The notes: a model not told the origin generated them from the sequence alone. A stretch of 64,000 bases of DNA from Epiperipatus broadwayi (GCA_028023455.1 JAQFVV010000056.1:5171717-5235716), one strand, 5' to 3'; positions 39,692 through 53,280 are shown, numbered from the stretch's first letter. Translations and numbers: made by a program.

Positions 39692-39724
39692 AAACTCCAA
39701 AGGCACCAAAAGGTATGGGTATAC

Positions 39725-41840
39725 TTAAAAATAGAAGTGATTACAAAACATTACTGAACAAAAAAAAAAATTCAAGATGTGCTAGTTTGCTTGAAAGTCA
39801 AATGTCATTTTAATTCCATTGTAATAATTAATTATAACAGCTTCATTTAATTGCCCATATAGTATATATATATATGTGTGTGTGTAAAACTTAAATCTAT
39901 GACATAGCTAAGAACTAATTGTTGTGGAATATTTTCTTCTATTGTTTGCTTTCCTCTTATGCTCTCTATATGTTTATTATTGTGTGTATATCACCTATTA
40001 TATTTTTTCGATTTCTTATTACTATATAATCTATTGTTTCTTTTAATATATTGATTTTTAAGTATATGATAGAAAGGTGATTATGCTAACATAAATAATC
40101 TTTACAATTTATTTTATGCATGGCATTATTAAAATATGTGATAATTTAAATTTCAACAATTTTGGTAGAAAATGTAACCTTATTATTTAACCTTTTTTAA
40201 AAAATTGAAAGTAAGTAAATAAGGTTGTTGTTTTTTTTTAAAAAAAAAAAAAAAAAATCATGCTATTTAATAAAATTTATTTTTACTCAAATGTGCATAA
40301 AAAGCATTTTTTATTCCCGAGATATCTATGTATATATGATTATTAGTAATTGATTATAAAATCGTATAAGTATCAATTTTTAATTTTTTTTATTATTCTT
40401 TGATGTTTAATAAATAATTGTGATTTTTTAAAACTTAATTTTATTTTAATCTGATTAATTGTTTAGCATTGTCATTTAAAAAGATATTAATAATGCAAGA
40501 ATCTTAAGGGATATTAATTTAAATGTAATGTTCGGGTAGGTTTTGTTTAAATATTTATATTCATTTTATTACACTAAAAAAAAAAATTGTAAAAAGGTAG
40601 AAAGTCAACAAAGATATAAAAAATATCTTTATTTTCATATTAGCCCAAATGGGAATCAAGGTCACATGTAAAAATGAAAAGCAGCTTTTGAATTTTTTTT
40701 ATTTTTTAAGAAAGCTTTATTAATCTAACGTATTTACTTCGGATATATTTATAAACAAATCTCCTCTCGTGCCCCCCCCCCCAGTACCAAACGTCACGTG
40801 TCACGGGAGTCGTCTCAACCAATGAAATAGTCACAAAGAAATAAATCAATATTTAAACGTGTACACAATAAATTTGAAAGATTTTTTTAAAAAATCACAT
40901 TTTATTTATATATATTGTTCGTAGTAGAAAGAAGTGTATATCCAGGTTTTTTTAAATTACATAGCCAACGTGGATCCTTAGATATTAAGATTGTTTTTAA
41001 AAAATAAAGTTAATAATAACGAATACTGTAATCGTTCTGTGCGATTTAGTATATTAGTGTCAGTTATGGTTTTAAAAGCTAAAGATTCCTAAGTTAATAA
41101 TCCCCAACTAAGAAAAAGAAAATATTTCTTTGTCAGATAAGTAAAATTGTTGTATTCAGATTGTATCGCGCTGATATCCAAATATCACTATGTTTCTGAC
41201 CATATAATTGTTTATTTATTTAATTATAAACATTTTTTTTTTACACAGCTAACTAACTATTCACAAACACTTGTAAAAATCTATGAAGATTCCAGGCAAA
41301 AAAATGAATTTTCCAATATCTTTATTAAATTTATTAATTCTAATGGTTATATACCAAAATTGAATAACCATTATCCATGTAGTTCATAGCCATATTGATT
41401 ATGTAGAAAAACCTTGTGGTATGGTTTTGAACCTACTGATGAGACTCTGTTAATGTCTAAAGTCAAATTATCTTGTCATCTTGTTATACATTTTATAAGC
41501 TTAATTCTTTAGTTGTTTGAATTATTTATTGATTGGAAATGCAGAAAAAAAAATTTGAAACTGCTTTAGATGATGTAACTGTGACTTGAATTAATGGTAA
41601 ATCTCATAACATTATTAGTATTCTGTTCCATGGACAGATTCAGAGGGTAATAACATCATCAATTCATCCATTTTCCCACTCCATTCTCTTCATCTTACAT
41701 ACATCACATTTTCTGAGAGTCAAGATTATTAACATTTTTTGTAAAAATATTTAGTTGCATAAATATTTGACCAATCAGAGGTAACAATATTCAGCAGTAG
41801 AATATTCTACTAGTAAGAAAACTGTTCATAAATTATTTAT
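39725..41840. other. AT-rich stretch with a small CpG/E-box patch
   Basis: A T9/A18 switch lies at 40231-40257. Around 40765-40835 are a C-run, then AAACGTCACGTGTCACGGGAG (E-box CACGTG) and CCAATGAAAT (CCAAT), a promoter-like combination in an otherwise CpG-poor area. The 80-codon frame at 41147-41389 starts without ATG and has no motif. Confidence 0.35.
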
Positions 41841-42310
41841 ATTACAATCCTAAATACTCCAACCAGATTTTTAAGGAAGTTGGGAATTATTTTACCTTAA
41901 GTAACTTGGGTAGAACAGAATTGAACTTTTTTTCTGCTAAAAGTTACATTAAGTTTATGAAATATATCTATTTTTGGTTACAATGAAAGTCAAACATAAC
42001 TCAAAAATAAGAACCAATCTTTGAAAATATTTCAAATTTTTTATATATTCCTCAGAATGCAGAAAATTTCTTAATGTTGTTGCATTATTTTCACCTTATA
42101 AAAAATTGGTTTCTGAAATCAGTGTTAATAAATTTTCTGCATTATGTTTCTGAAATATTACTGATGAATATATTAAATAAAATAGGTGAAAGAACTTAAT
42201 CCTTTGAGAGATAGATCCACCTTCAAAGTTTGCTACTGTTATCATTTAAGATATACTTGAATTTTTCTGGTTTGGATGGCATTTTGTCAAGTAAGTTAAT
42301 ATTTTTTTCT
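41840..42310 (-). pseudogene. ancient LINE RT fragment
   Basis: The minus strand reads VLSPILFNIFISNISET across about 42212-42160. This fits the RT signature before the catalytic box (G-PQGSVLSPLLFNIFI-D). Adjoining frames are shifted and full of stops. The right part is similar in nucleotide sequence to 5.9-6.4 kb, so the two are copies of one old family. The catalytic box cannot be recognised. Confidence 0.6.
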
Positions 42311-42708
42311 GCTTTCTTAAGCAGAGGCAGTAAATGTATTTACTGTTTTTAATTTATTTTGAAAGCACTTTTAAATGCAAGTAATGAAAGCTATAAATTA
42401 TTTACACTGGCAAAAGTCAAAAATTAGTCCAGAATTGGACATTTTATAGAAAACAAATCTAATGCGAAATGAAAACTTATAATCATTAATCTATTCTATA
42501 ATATTTATTTAGTACAAACTTATAACTACTTTTAAATCCAGTTTATTTTGTTGGCTGTCACAAGTCTAAAATTGTCTGTATAAATATGAAATAATTTTAA
42601 AACTATAAAAACTAATAAAAAATTAATAAAACTGTAACTTCTAATATCTTCTTTTTTTCTTAACTGCATTTATTTTATTCATCTGTTATATTGTTCATTT
42701 AAAAATAG
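42311..42708. other. AT-rich spacer
   Basis: No recognised feature. Confidence 0.4.
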
Positions 42709-43345
42709 TTACTTTCAAAAGGATTTTATTAACAGAAAGGTTACATCTGTTTACAGTTTTACATTAGGCATACATAGTTTCATATTTACATTATAAAAGA
42801 TGTACAGTTTATGTAATTAAATGTCATGCATTACAAACATTTAGATTACAGATTTAGATATTAGATTTCGTGATAACTATCTAGTTCACAAACAATAGAT
42901 TTTTATCAATGTTCTGTGGTGACAATAGGAGAAACAGTGTTTAAATATTCCATTGAGATCCAATCACAGTCTGCATGTAGTTCGTTGAAGATTTAATAGG
43001 TTCCTTGTTATATTATATATAGAATCAGAGACAAATTTCTTGTCTCTTTCTTTAATGCTCTCAAGTTTATTCCAAAAGGAATTTGGATGCCTTCATGGGT
43101 TGTTGTTGTATAAAAAGTGCATCTACATAGCACAAATAGGACAAATGTACTGGCACAAATATTAGCATATATACCTTGTTTGAAACTTTGAAAAAGTGTG
43201 TCAATTTTAACTTTTAAATTTTTAAATAATTGAGGAATTTCTCTCCGAACATTATCAAAGCAGGTGCATTCAAAGAATATGTGATGCTGGTTTTCAGTGT
43301 CTTTATGGCAAAGATTGCAGTTATGTACAACTATATCAGCGATTT
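42709..43345 (-). pseudogene. LINE-X-related copy D, ORF2 C-terminus with intact zinc finger
   Basis: The 3' end at 42709-42735 reads AATAAAATCCTTTTGAAAG on the minus strand. At about 43324-43264 the minus strand encodes CNLCHKDTENQHHIFFEC, an exact C-x2-C-x8-H-x4-C finger as in copy A. It continues into FKQGIYANICASTFVLF and a tail in which frames shift. The copy is 5'-truncated at about 43345. The finger is conserved in spacing but differs in residues from copy A, so this may be a sister subfamily. Confidence 0.7.
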
Positions 43346-43499
43346 CGTTATTTTTTTTTCATCATTTTATTTTAAAATAATTATAATGACTACTTTGTAA
43401 AAACTTTTTATTTTTTATAAATTGAACTTTCCTGAGGGGTTTTATGCAGTGACAGAATTACCAATTTAAAAACTAAAATGATTTTTTTTTTTTACATAT

Positions 43500-44135
43500 C
43501 TGAAAGGAAATTAAAAATACGAGATTTTAATATTCAAGGTTTGAATTTCACCCAAAAAACACCCCCAGGTAAATAAATTGATCATAAAATTGTGCAGCAT
43601 CACATTTTCATTTTCTTGAGACTAAAATATATAATGGCTCTGAGATTGACCCCATATCTGCTCCAGTGATTCATCATTGCTATATAGTGATACTTGTCTG
43701 GCCATCATCCGAACCCACTTTGTTTTCCTCATTCAAAATCATTTACATTGATTCAAGCCTACTCATAGCCACATTCTGTCATCACATTGCTACCATCAAC
43801 ATAGTATTTGTCTATAAACCCCCTGGTCCTACTGTGATTGCAAGAATAATACTAACCAATAGCTCACTGCTCTCTTCAAACCCCCCACCTGATCATTCTA
43901 TCATGCCTTTGTTTCAAAGTGGTTGCACAAACTTTCCAGATCCTTATGTGTACCAAAAGCTTCCTCCATTGAACTAAATCTAATTTCATAATGGTTATCA
44001 TACCTCTCTTATAGACCTTTGTTTCCATTTCTTTATGCTCCATCACCTAGTCAATCTCCAATCACTCTTTCCAAATAATTGTCCTGCATCTAAATGTCAT
44101 GCAGACATCAACAATCTGGGGTTTTAACCTTTGCA
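43500..44135 (+). pseudogene. LINE-X copy E, endonuclease part
   Basis: NIQGLNFTQK at about 43530 matches the endonuclease start seen in copy C (INVRGLN). At 43740-43815 IIYIDSSLLIATF, then FVYKPPGPTVI, which in copy C is replaced by an AT array. Near 44005-44060 SLIDLCFHFFMLHH matches SLIDLSF of copy C. The 103-codon frame 43666-43977 is part of this domain. Frameshifts separate the pieces. The copy has no ORF1 and starts near 43500. Confidence 0.7.
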
Positions 44136-45400
44136 CTGCACAAAGCAGCCATATTGAATATTTAAAAAATTATGTTAGGTCACAAATTTTATCATAATAT
44201 ATGTTTGTATTACTAAAAAATGACACAATATATATTATTTTAAAGATCAAAACAAAAGAATGTAATTAAGCTGAAAAAAATATATAATCATAGATATTCA
44301 AATAATAAAAAAAAAGAATAAAAGTTAATATTTCTAATAATTATTTTCATATTACTTCATAAATTCTAAATTATCATGTATACAACTTAAAATTATATTT
44401 TTGTTAGTAGGTTAGTTGAATTCATCATAAAATTTCTAAAAAAATTGTATATAATAACACTTACCTAAGATAATCTATCACTTGAAAACTTCATAGAATA
44501 AAGACATTAGTACCTTTCCTTTTTCTCTTTAGCCCTTCAAAATGTATTTCCATACAGAGATTTGCAATATATGTTATATCTAATAATAATATTGATCAAT
44601 AATTAGTATAATTTGACTATTATAATAAAGAACCATAGACAAAATAAAATAAAATAAAATAAAATAAAAAGTGAATGAAATACTAAATTCATAAGCTAGT
44701 AGTTTATATATATAAATACTGTCAAAATTTTTACTTTTAGCATTTGCGTATATTTATTATTATTAAAAATGCAGACAAGTTATTATACAAAAATCTAAAC
44801 AGATCATAATATTTGGAAAACATGTTTATTTTTATTTGATATCATTTAATTCAAATATTGAAGCTAAGCTTATATCATAGGAAAAAATGCAATAATCATA
44901 ATATATTCTATATATATATATTAGTTTCAATAATAATTTTTTTGTAAATTTTTGGAAAATATATATAAATAATAATTAAAAAATATATAAAAATTAATAA
45001 TTGTTAAAAAATATAAAAAAATAAATATTTGCCACTGGACCTCTGCATAACATTATCTTCAAAATATATCGGAAAAAGTAAAAGTTTTTACAGATATATT
45101 TTTCAGGATGAAATTTTTCCCAGTAACTATCAAAAAAAAAAAAGAGAAAGACAAAAAAATTCAATTTACTTGATCACAAAAATTATAAAATTTTTATTTT
45201 TTATCATAGAAAATAAAATTTACCTTTATAAAAAGCTGGGAAAAAGACGAAAATAAGGGTGTAAAAAGTGCATGCGTAGACAGCATAGATTTCTGCTAAT
45301 ATTACATTGAAAATGGATGTTTGCATTTTGAAAATGCTTACTTGCATTATGCAGTCATAATAATGAAGACGTTTAAAGGAGTGAGACTAATTTTTCCTAT
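44135..45400. mobile_element. about 1.25-kb AT-rich insertion interrupting LINE-X copy E
   Basis: In copy C the endonuclease end and the linker are adjacent, but in copy E they are separated by this block. It is very A+T rich and includes an (AAAAT)n tract at 44641-44670. No terminal repeats, coding frame or target-site duplication is visible, so the insertion's nature is unknown. Confidence 0.5.
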
Positions 45401-48183
45401 AATCACCACTGCATTTCTGTACTTGGAGATTTACATCATGTTTAAATTCCAATCCATGTATCTTGAACTTGTGTAGTAATATATTTTATTCATTAACATC
45501 CTATCCTTCATCATCAATTATATCACATGAATCATCCCCCACCCAGCCTTTAAATTTTTAGCCTTATGTGATAAGCTACATAAAAAAATCACCATGTGTC
45601 AAACCACTCTAGACACACATAAACATATTAAGAAACTTACTGAAGGATACAATAAAGCTTACAATATGCTGAAAAATAGCTTACAACAACAAAAAAATGT
45701 TTAACACAATAATGTACCTGGACACAAGGGGGAATTTGGTGGATCTGGGCTAGTCATCCACAGTTAGAATCCCCCTCAATGCAGTATGCAATATGTTAGC
45801 ACTGGTGCATTAACATTTCAAGTAAAAAATACAATTACACAATGTCTTCAGATGGCCTAAAGATCTTCTTGGCCAACTGAAATCTGATATTGTTTTTCAT
45901 ATTTTGTGATTAAGTTAGTCACAACATTCACTCATTTCACCCAGGGACCCATGGAATTCTTAAATGTTTTTTTTCATATCTCAATCAATTCTCCACCACA
46001 TATCTATGCCATTTGGCAAATAATCTATCACAAAAATTTTGCAACATAAAAGGCCTATATTTCATTGCCTTAGTTTCATTCAGCAATCAAAGCCACATAA
46101 CCTGTGGCCTATCTCTATGGGTCCCTTTAATATTAAAATACTAGAAAACATTATAAAAGACAAAATAACTGTACCAATTCCCTTTGTTATCACCTTGCCT
46201 ATACGCTATGCAAATAAGGTTTCCTTGACAGTCCAAGCTCTGCTTTTATTTAAAACTATCTTGAACTCAGTTTGAGAGCTAAATAAGTATGCACCAACAG
46301 CTGTTCAGATTAATATAGAAGATTCCTTTACCTTGGTCCCTATTTGTATCCTAATTCACATGATTGCAAACCCAACAATATCTTGTCCCATTTTATATCT
46401 ACTAACTGACTTACTGCTAAGTTGATAAATTTATATAATCATCAATAGAAGATCATCAGTATTATTTGTCCCTAGATCATTGCTTAATGCTTTATTACTC
46501 CTGACCTATAGTAACCCTCTCATAAATAAAATGCAGCATAAATTGACAGGTATCCAAATCTCATATATGACTATACATACCAATATATAGCATACATGTA
46601 TGATATCACTATTTTTCTAGGCTCCAAAATGCAATTTCTACTCTGCAAAACATACTAGATGATTGTACCCCTAATTTTAAACTCAAAATCAACAGAAATA
46701 AAATCTCTGCTAGGGTCCTTTATATGAGAAAACCACATATGCAAACCTATTATGGCAAACCTACTGCTATTCTTGAATTTCTCTCTTACTTGGGATCTGC
46801 AAGAATGAAGCAAAAATACAGAAAAACAGGTGTGAAGCAGAGAACATAACAACTTTCCTCTCCCAGACCTACCTCTTATTACACTCAAAAGTTTACCTCT
46901 ATAACTAGTTAATAATCACAAAAATAACATCTTACTCATCAAACATAAACTTTACTAAATTGTTTATCTCCTTCATTTTCTCATTTTGTAATAAACTATT
47001 ATGGGGTAGAAAAACAGTTTCAATCTCTGTAAAATGCTTGGGTATTCTACCAATTTAAAATGGACTGGATCTTCACCTTATCTGAAGCTTCCACATAAAA
47101 AATATCAATCTTCTAGCAACCAGTACTAGAAGTGTTCCAGCCCTTGAATGCATTCTACATATAACATCCACAGATAGACACACATATCCATGGATACTTG
47201 TTATCATCTGTAAGACAACTTCAAAACATCTATATAATGAAGTATTAAGTATAAACAAATATACATATTAAAATATATACAACATCAAATACACCTCTTG
47301 ACTCCCTCTATGTTATAAATAAACAATAGCCAGTTGGACTTAAAACTGAAATACTTTGATTTCCTCCTGAAAATTAATTTACCTGCTCTTTCCACCAATT
47401 ACTTACTATGATACCACAGTTTTTACATTGATATTGACCCCTGTTACAGCCTGTGCCACAAGTAGCAGAAAACACAACACTATCTACTTCACATCTACCT
47501 ATTCCTAACATACATCTAAGATACAATAGTAATTACATATAGACAAAATAATATTACATTTGGTAGCATCATAAAGATATATGATAAATATCTAACCCCA
47601 CATGTTTGTGCTGCTACATTCTGCCTATATACATTCTTGTGTGTACAAGATATGTCTTTTGTCTTGATGGCAAGAACAAGTAGCACTCTTCCACTATCTC
47701 CAATAATCTTAAGCATGTAAGAGCCAGAGATTGCCCATCCATACATTTTTTCTGCTGTGTGGTCACTATCGAGAACTCAATCCAGCCACTGACCTTACAA
47801 TTGCCATAAGTATAGCCTTCACATCTTTGTCAAATACACATAGCACAATTACCACTGTAATTTTTAGTCAGACCAAGTATATATTGACATAATAAAGCAA
47901 GCTCTCAATTCAATAGACTATTACCTGTGTGTCTACAGTTTTTAGCTAACAGCTGTGTATCTCCTGACCCAGCCCACACATGCACATACTATCAGGCATC
48001 TGTAAAGTATTTTCCCCTTTAATTTTGTTATGATGGCTCTATTTATAATATTTATATTGATTGTTTTACCTGCATCCATTGTATATAATCATGTTGATGA
48101 TTTAACAATTTATAGTTATTTTGTACCTCATGTTATTGCTGATGTAACTCCTTTTTTTGCTGAATAAAATTGCCCTTGAAACC
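45400..48183 (+). pseudogene. LINE-X copy E, linker, RT, thumb and zinc finger
   Basis: The linker at 45410-45690 holds LEIYIMFKFQ and LALCDKLHKKITM, equivalent to copies B and C. RT begins near 46080 with WPISMGPFNIKILENIIK. Near 46580 YMYDITIFLG stands at the catalytic box, with the aspartate pair not intact. LKINRNKISAR and FLSYLG follow, then VKCLGILPI and a thumb segment to 47260. At about 47300-47500 is KYFDFLLKINLPALSTN, then CYSLCHK...KTQHYLLHIYLF, the zf-RVT finger with its last cysteine changed. The 3' end at about 48183 is AATAAAATTGCCCTTGAAACC. Many stops make it dead. It is the most complete ORF2 in the window. Confidence 0.75.
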
Positions 48184-48435
48184 TAAAAAATAGAAAAATT
48201 ATTTGCAAAATAAATACCAAATTTCAAAACAATAAATATTCTGGTTCAAGTGATGAAAAAATGCAGTTGTATTATTGATATTTAGAAAACAAAAAAGATA
48301 GGCATTAAATTCATAGTCCTATCAGTCATTTGTTGATTAGTTTTTATACTAGATTATCAATATGCTATATCTATACATGCATATTTTATTAAATGTAAAT
48401 AAGTGTGTATGTACAAATTTAAAAAGATTTGATAT

Positions 48436-51180
48436 TGTTAGAATATCCCAGAAAAGAATTGATATGCAGAAAAAAAGAACTCTGTAAATGTAAGAAGCAA
48501 CAAACTAATTTGCATATTAATAAAAATCTTTGTTTATGCAAATTGGCAAAACTGATATAAAAAAAAGTCTGCAAAAAAATTAAAGATAAGGAAAAAATAA
48601 ACAATGCAAAAGTAAGCAGTACAAAAGAAATGCAGCAAATGATGTGCTAATTACTGCATTTAAGTTGTATTCTGTGGTCAGTTCTGTTGTTCTGGAAATT
48701 GATAAAGAAAAGCTCTAGCCAATAACTAATTCAAGTATTGCAGAAATATGTGTGAGCAATAATGTGCTTACAAAATACAGAGTTAAAGAGACATTTGTAA
48801 AATGATTTGAGCGATCATATTCTCAACTAGAAAATAGTACTAGTATTATTATTATTCAAAATAAAACAAACTTTTGAATTTATTATTAAACTTTGTTGCT
48901 GTTTCCTTTATTTAATATCATAATTTTTAAGCTGCCAATTGATTGATTGGCTCTGGCTATATTATGTGTCACAGTCATTAGAAAAAATTAAGTGGACCAG
49001 CTAGACAGAGAAGTTTGGCTATAGTTTATGCTATGAAAATTTTTTGCCAAATATGTATATGGACAGTCATTCAAGATCTATAGCCAACCATACTTGAAAA
49101 AATAAGAAAGATCCTGAACCATAAAAGTCAGTGAGTTGTAAAGTAGATAAATATCTTCACATCTTATGACTAGGAGTTGTGTTATAGACCCAGAAGATAG
49201 ACATTTGTGCTCTTTCTAGAACCCTGGACAAAAGTGCATGAAAGACACGAGTACACAAGATAAAATTATATAAATATTTTTAGAAAATATATAATAGTAA
49301 AGTCATAATTGAATGGACAAATAGAAATAAAGATTATAATTGTCATTAGGAGGTGGATAAAATATGGTGGCTGGTTAAATAACCAGATAATTTGTGTCCA
49401 GTAAGATGGAATGCCTGAGAAAACTTATCAACTTGTCACAATTGTATTCTTGTGGAAGATCATGTGATGATACCATCTGAAGGTGAAAAAGTGTTTTATG
49501 CCTACTACACAAATGACATCCCCAATATTGTCAGGATAAAGAAATTAGAATATTCCTATGTTTGGTGGTGAGATTTAAATGGTGACATTAAGAAGACCAT
49601 GAAAAATTGACAAGCATGTTAAAGCACAGCAAATTTACCAGCTAAGAAATTTAAATCCTGGTCTGAAGCAGTTTATTTGGACCATGCAAGACAATTTCAT
49701 GGAATAATATTTTTGTTTGTAGCCATAGATGTATATTGAAAATGGATTGAACATCATGTAGTGAAAGACATGAGTACAGAAAGTGTAATAAAAGTTTTGA
49801 ATGAGCTCTTTGCAACACATGGTTATCTAGAGACTATAGTGGTAGATAATGGAACTGTAATTAACTCAGATAAATAAAAAACTTATTTACCCTGAAGAAG
49901 ATACAGCACATATTGATACCAGCTTATCATCTGCAGTCTAATGGCATAGCAGAAAAGGCATATTTTACTATAATTTTATACCCAACATGGTTACAAAGAA
50001 GGCTCCTCCTGAATTGTTACTAAAACAATGCATTGTAACATATCTATATTAATTCCAAATAAAAATAGAAGAAAAAAATAGCTATTTGAAAAATGTTAAA
50101 TTTACCAATAATCAAAATGTATGGATTAAAGATATATTTAAAAAAATGGCTACCAGGAATAATTATAGAAATAGTACCTACACAATTACATAAAGTTAAA
50201 AAAGACAGAAGAATATTGAGATGTCATATAAACCATAGAACAGAGAATAGAAATTTTAATAGATGTAGTAGATATTCTGAACTCAGACAAAGGAAAGAAG
50301 ACTGATGCTTCTGATCAAATGGAATTAAAAACACAGTTAGCCTTCCAGTTCAAGAAATATTAAATAATTCATGAGAAGAAAAATATTGTAGAACAAGGGG
50401 AAGAAGATAAAACCTCAACAAGGTCTACCAGAGTATGAAAGAAATTGACAAATCTGCAAGATTATGTTGTAAATAAAACAGATTGTATTGTATATAAAGC
50501 AAAACTATAAGATTGATATCAATAAAATTCTGCATATTTCTGGAGTAGAGGAAGTAAAAATATGTCTATACATTATTATTTATAAAGCATAAATAAATGT
50601 GTATGTTAATGGTAGAGCATTCCAGTAAAGAAATAACTAATTGATATGCAAAAAAAAAAGAATTCAGTAACTACAAGAAGCAACAGATTAATTTGCATGT
50701 TAATAAAAGTCTAAGTTTATGCAAATTGGCAAAGCTGATAAAAAAAGTTCTGCAAAGAAGAATTAAAGGAGGGGAGAAAATAAACAGTATAAAAATAAAC
50801 AGTACAAAAAAGTGTAGCAAATGGTGTACTAAGTACTGCCTTTAAGTTGCGTTCTGTGATCCTTTTTGTTGTTCTGAAAATTAGTAAAGAAGATCTCCAG
50901 TCAAGAATCTAGTTCAACTGTCTCAGAAATGTGTGTGAGAAATAATAAGCTTACAAAATTACCATTAAAGAGACCATTTGTATGTATTAAATCTCTACAG
51001 AGATAAGAACTGTAAAGCGATTTAAGTGGTTCTAATTATTAATCTTTTACTAATATAGTATTACCATTATTCAGAGTAAAATAAACTCTTGAATTTATTA
51101 TTAACATCAGCTGTTGTTCTCTTTATTTAACATCAAAATGATTAGCTGTCAATTAACTTGTTGACCATGGAAATATTACA
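48436..51180 (+). mobile_element. Ty3/gypsy LTR retrotransposon, internally deleted
   Basis: Two LTR copies, 48436-48966 and 50604-51180, share sequence along their whole length with many substitutions and small indels. Both start TGTTA. The 3' copy ends in ATTACA, where the 5' copy has ATTATG. Between them are only about 1.6 kb, carrying an integrase remnant. Gag, protease, RT and RNase H are missing. The clear LTR divergence implies an old insertion. A five-base target-site duplication could not be confirmed. As a degenerate retroelement it has no intact gene. Confidence 0.85.
49400..50310 (+). pseudogene. gypsy integrase remnant
   Basis: RIKKLEYSYVWW near 49528 and QAC-stop-STANLPAK near 49610 mark the zinc-binding part with histidines lost. 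The three acidic catalytic positions are recognisable in context: VAIDVY (49719), VVDNGT (49840) and NGIAEKA (49940). Near 50090-50250 the 70-codon frame has KKWLPGIII and RRILRCHINH, matching the C-terminal W-LPG...DGR..RRH module of Ty3/gypsy integrases. Stops and frameshifts interrupt it. Confidence 0.8.
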
Positions 51181-51194
51181 AGTCTATAAAAACA

Positions 51195-51470
51195 CTTGAA
51201 CTTAATCCAAAAAACAAGTTGGATTTAAAAGTGGTTATAGCACAATAGATCTATACAAGTATTGAAAAGTTATAGAAAGCAATAGTGAGTATGAATTACC
51301 CTTTTATTTCAGATTTATAAAAAGGCATTTTTATAAATATTTTAGCATGGTTAAAACATTGGAATGTGTATAAATAAAACCAGGACATTTCTAAATTTCT
51401 GAAAAATATTTATCAAAAGACGAAAGCAAAGATCTAATTTTAAAATAAACTTCATTAAGCATAACAACAG
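51195..51470 (+). pseudogene. small RTE-type RT fragment
   Basis: Across shifting frames it reads LNPKNKLDLK, STIDLYKY, ESNSEYELPFYF, then KTLE and ISEKYLSKDESKDLI. These align in order with QPREQAGFK...STIDHIQ...NEYELS...LKNIYKNA of the RTE copy at 57.3-58.9 kb. It is about 90 codons of an old relative with stops. Confidence 0.6.
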
Positions 51471-52309
51471 TTAAAATATTAAGAGAGATGAATAAGGCAG
51501 TTTTTTCTTTTTTTCTATTTTATCTATATACATGTCCATATATTTAAATAAACAAGAGAAAGAATAGGTAGATAAATTACATTATACTACTATTAAATAA
51601 AAGATACATGATGATAAAAATTAATTGAAATATTTTTACCCAATGATTAGTAACATAAATAAGTCTAAATATAAAGTGGTGCCACAAATGTGAACAAACA
51701 AATACAATTAAAAAATCACTAAAATTCATAAATTTTACCATATTCAAGCAGCAACTTTTTCTTCCCTGAGTCCCAAATCATTTAAAAAAAATATTTGTAA
51801 ATAAATTTTACAATATACCAGTAGCTGTTTTTTTCATCCTGGTATGCTGTATATATATATATATATATTGAAACAGACAGATCGAAGAACCAATCTTAGT
51901 TTCATGTGTTGAAGTACGGTAATTCGAACTATTATTCGCCCGCAATGGGATTTTTCCATTTCAAGTCACAAAAATTAAGCTATATATATTTTATGTTTTG
52001 TAAATAAATATGTAAAGATTCCGTGCATAAATGTCACAAATCATGAAATAATATTCGTGTGTGCGTGGTTTGTGAATTTATATCAGCTTAATTTAAAAGT
52101 TTCATTGCGGGTGTATTTGCTTAAATTTTAGCCTTTTTGAATTATACAAAGTCGTTTAAAAATGCTGATCAAAAGTCACATTCCTTTGATCAGTGTTTTT
52201 AATTAAAATCTGTATTGTACAAATGTATAGAGTAATTAAGTTGTATTCGAAATTAGATAAGGAATTTATATTTGTAATTACTGTGTCAATTTAAAACTGC
52301 GTATTAAAG
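51471..52309. other. AT-rich spacer
   Basis: A (TA)n tract lies at about 51850-51870. Toward 51.9 kb composition becomes more balanced. No gene recognised. Confidence 0.4.
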
Positions 52310-52800
52310 TTAGAGATAGCTGAAAACGGAACAATGGAAATGGATAATTGATATTGTATGGTCAAGCTGGATTGCTGGAGGCTAGCGAAAAGTAGGCGGA
52401 ACCTAAAACAAAAATGAGACAGAAAGGTCAACCGTGGCCATCGTAGAGAAAACTAACATTCTAACTTTTGACGTGGCTGGGAGTAGATCGTCTCAAAAAC
52501 AGCAAAGCAGTTGCTAGAGAAATCTCTCCAACTTTTGTTAAGAAGTCCACCAGTAAACTGTAATGTCGATGGGCTAAGTGCCAGGAGCTGATCTCTGTCC
52601 TTCCAATTTGAATCTTTGTGCCGCTGACTGATCATGTTTTATGTGCTTCACAATTTCCAGCTTCCAATCTCCAAATTGACTATGCCTTCCAAGTAGATTT
52701 CAAATGCGCGCCTACGTTCGTCAGAAATACCATCGTGAGAAGCCAAGCCGGATGAAGAAGGAAGGGTAACTGTGTTACATGAACTTTTAACTTTCTCCCG
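52310..52800. promoter_or_regulatory. balanced-composition block with CpGs, possible exon or promoter
   Basis: Composition rises to near 45% G+C by eye with clustered CpGs near 52700-52755 (GCGCGCCTACGTTCGTC). A 60-codon minus-strand ATG frame (52635-52453) has ordinary amino-acid composition but no motif. GGAAGGGTAACTGTG near 52760 could be a splice donor. It may be a 5' exon of a host gene; evidence is compositional only. Confidence 0.25.
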
Positions 52801-53280
52801 AGCTTAATGTTATAAGTTAATCTGTCAATCAAATGAATCACATGTAAGTTTTTTTGTTTCGTTTATAACGCTACTGTTTCAAACCTGTCAGTAAATTTTC
52901 TTTTCTCCTTTTCCTCTGCTCTAGTCTTTAGAAAATAGTTTGTAAATATTGTATCTACTAATAATAATTCAAATGAAGACATTTATATTTTTTTTCCTTT
53001 ATTTACTTATGCTATAAACAAACGATGCCAATAGAAATATTTCCCAACTCTGTTTAAAGCTAGTTTATAATATTGATTATAGTTATTTTAAAAGGAAGTT
53101 CGTTGTTAAATTAAAGATTATTTCATATATTGAGTTGGCAGATATTAAATCACTTTATTATGTTTTTTTTGTTAGTTTTGTCATACTATTGTAACCGATA
53201 ATTCAATCTTAAATATGTAAAGGGTTTTAAGTTTATTATCTTAGTTTCCTACATGAAATGAGAAATAGCTCTCAGTGTAT

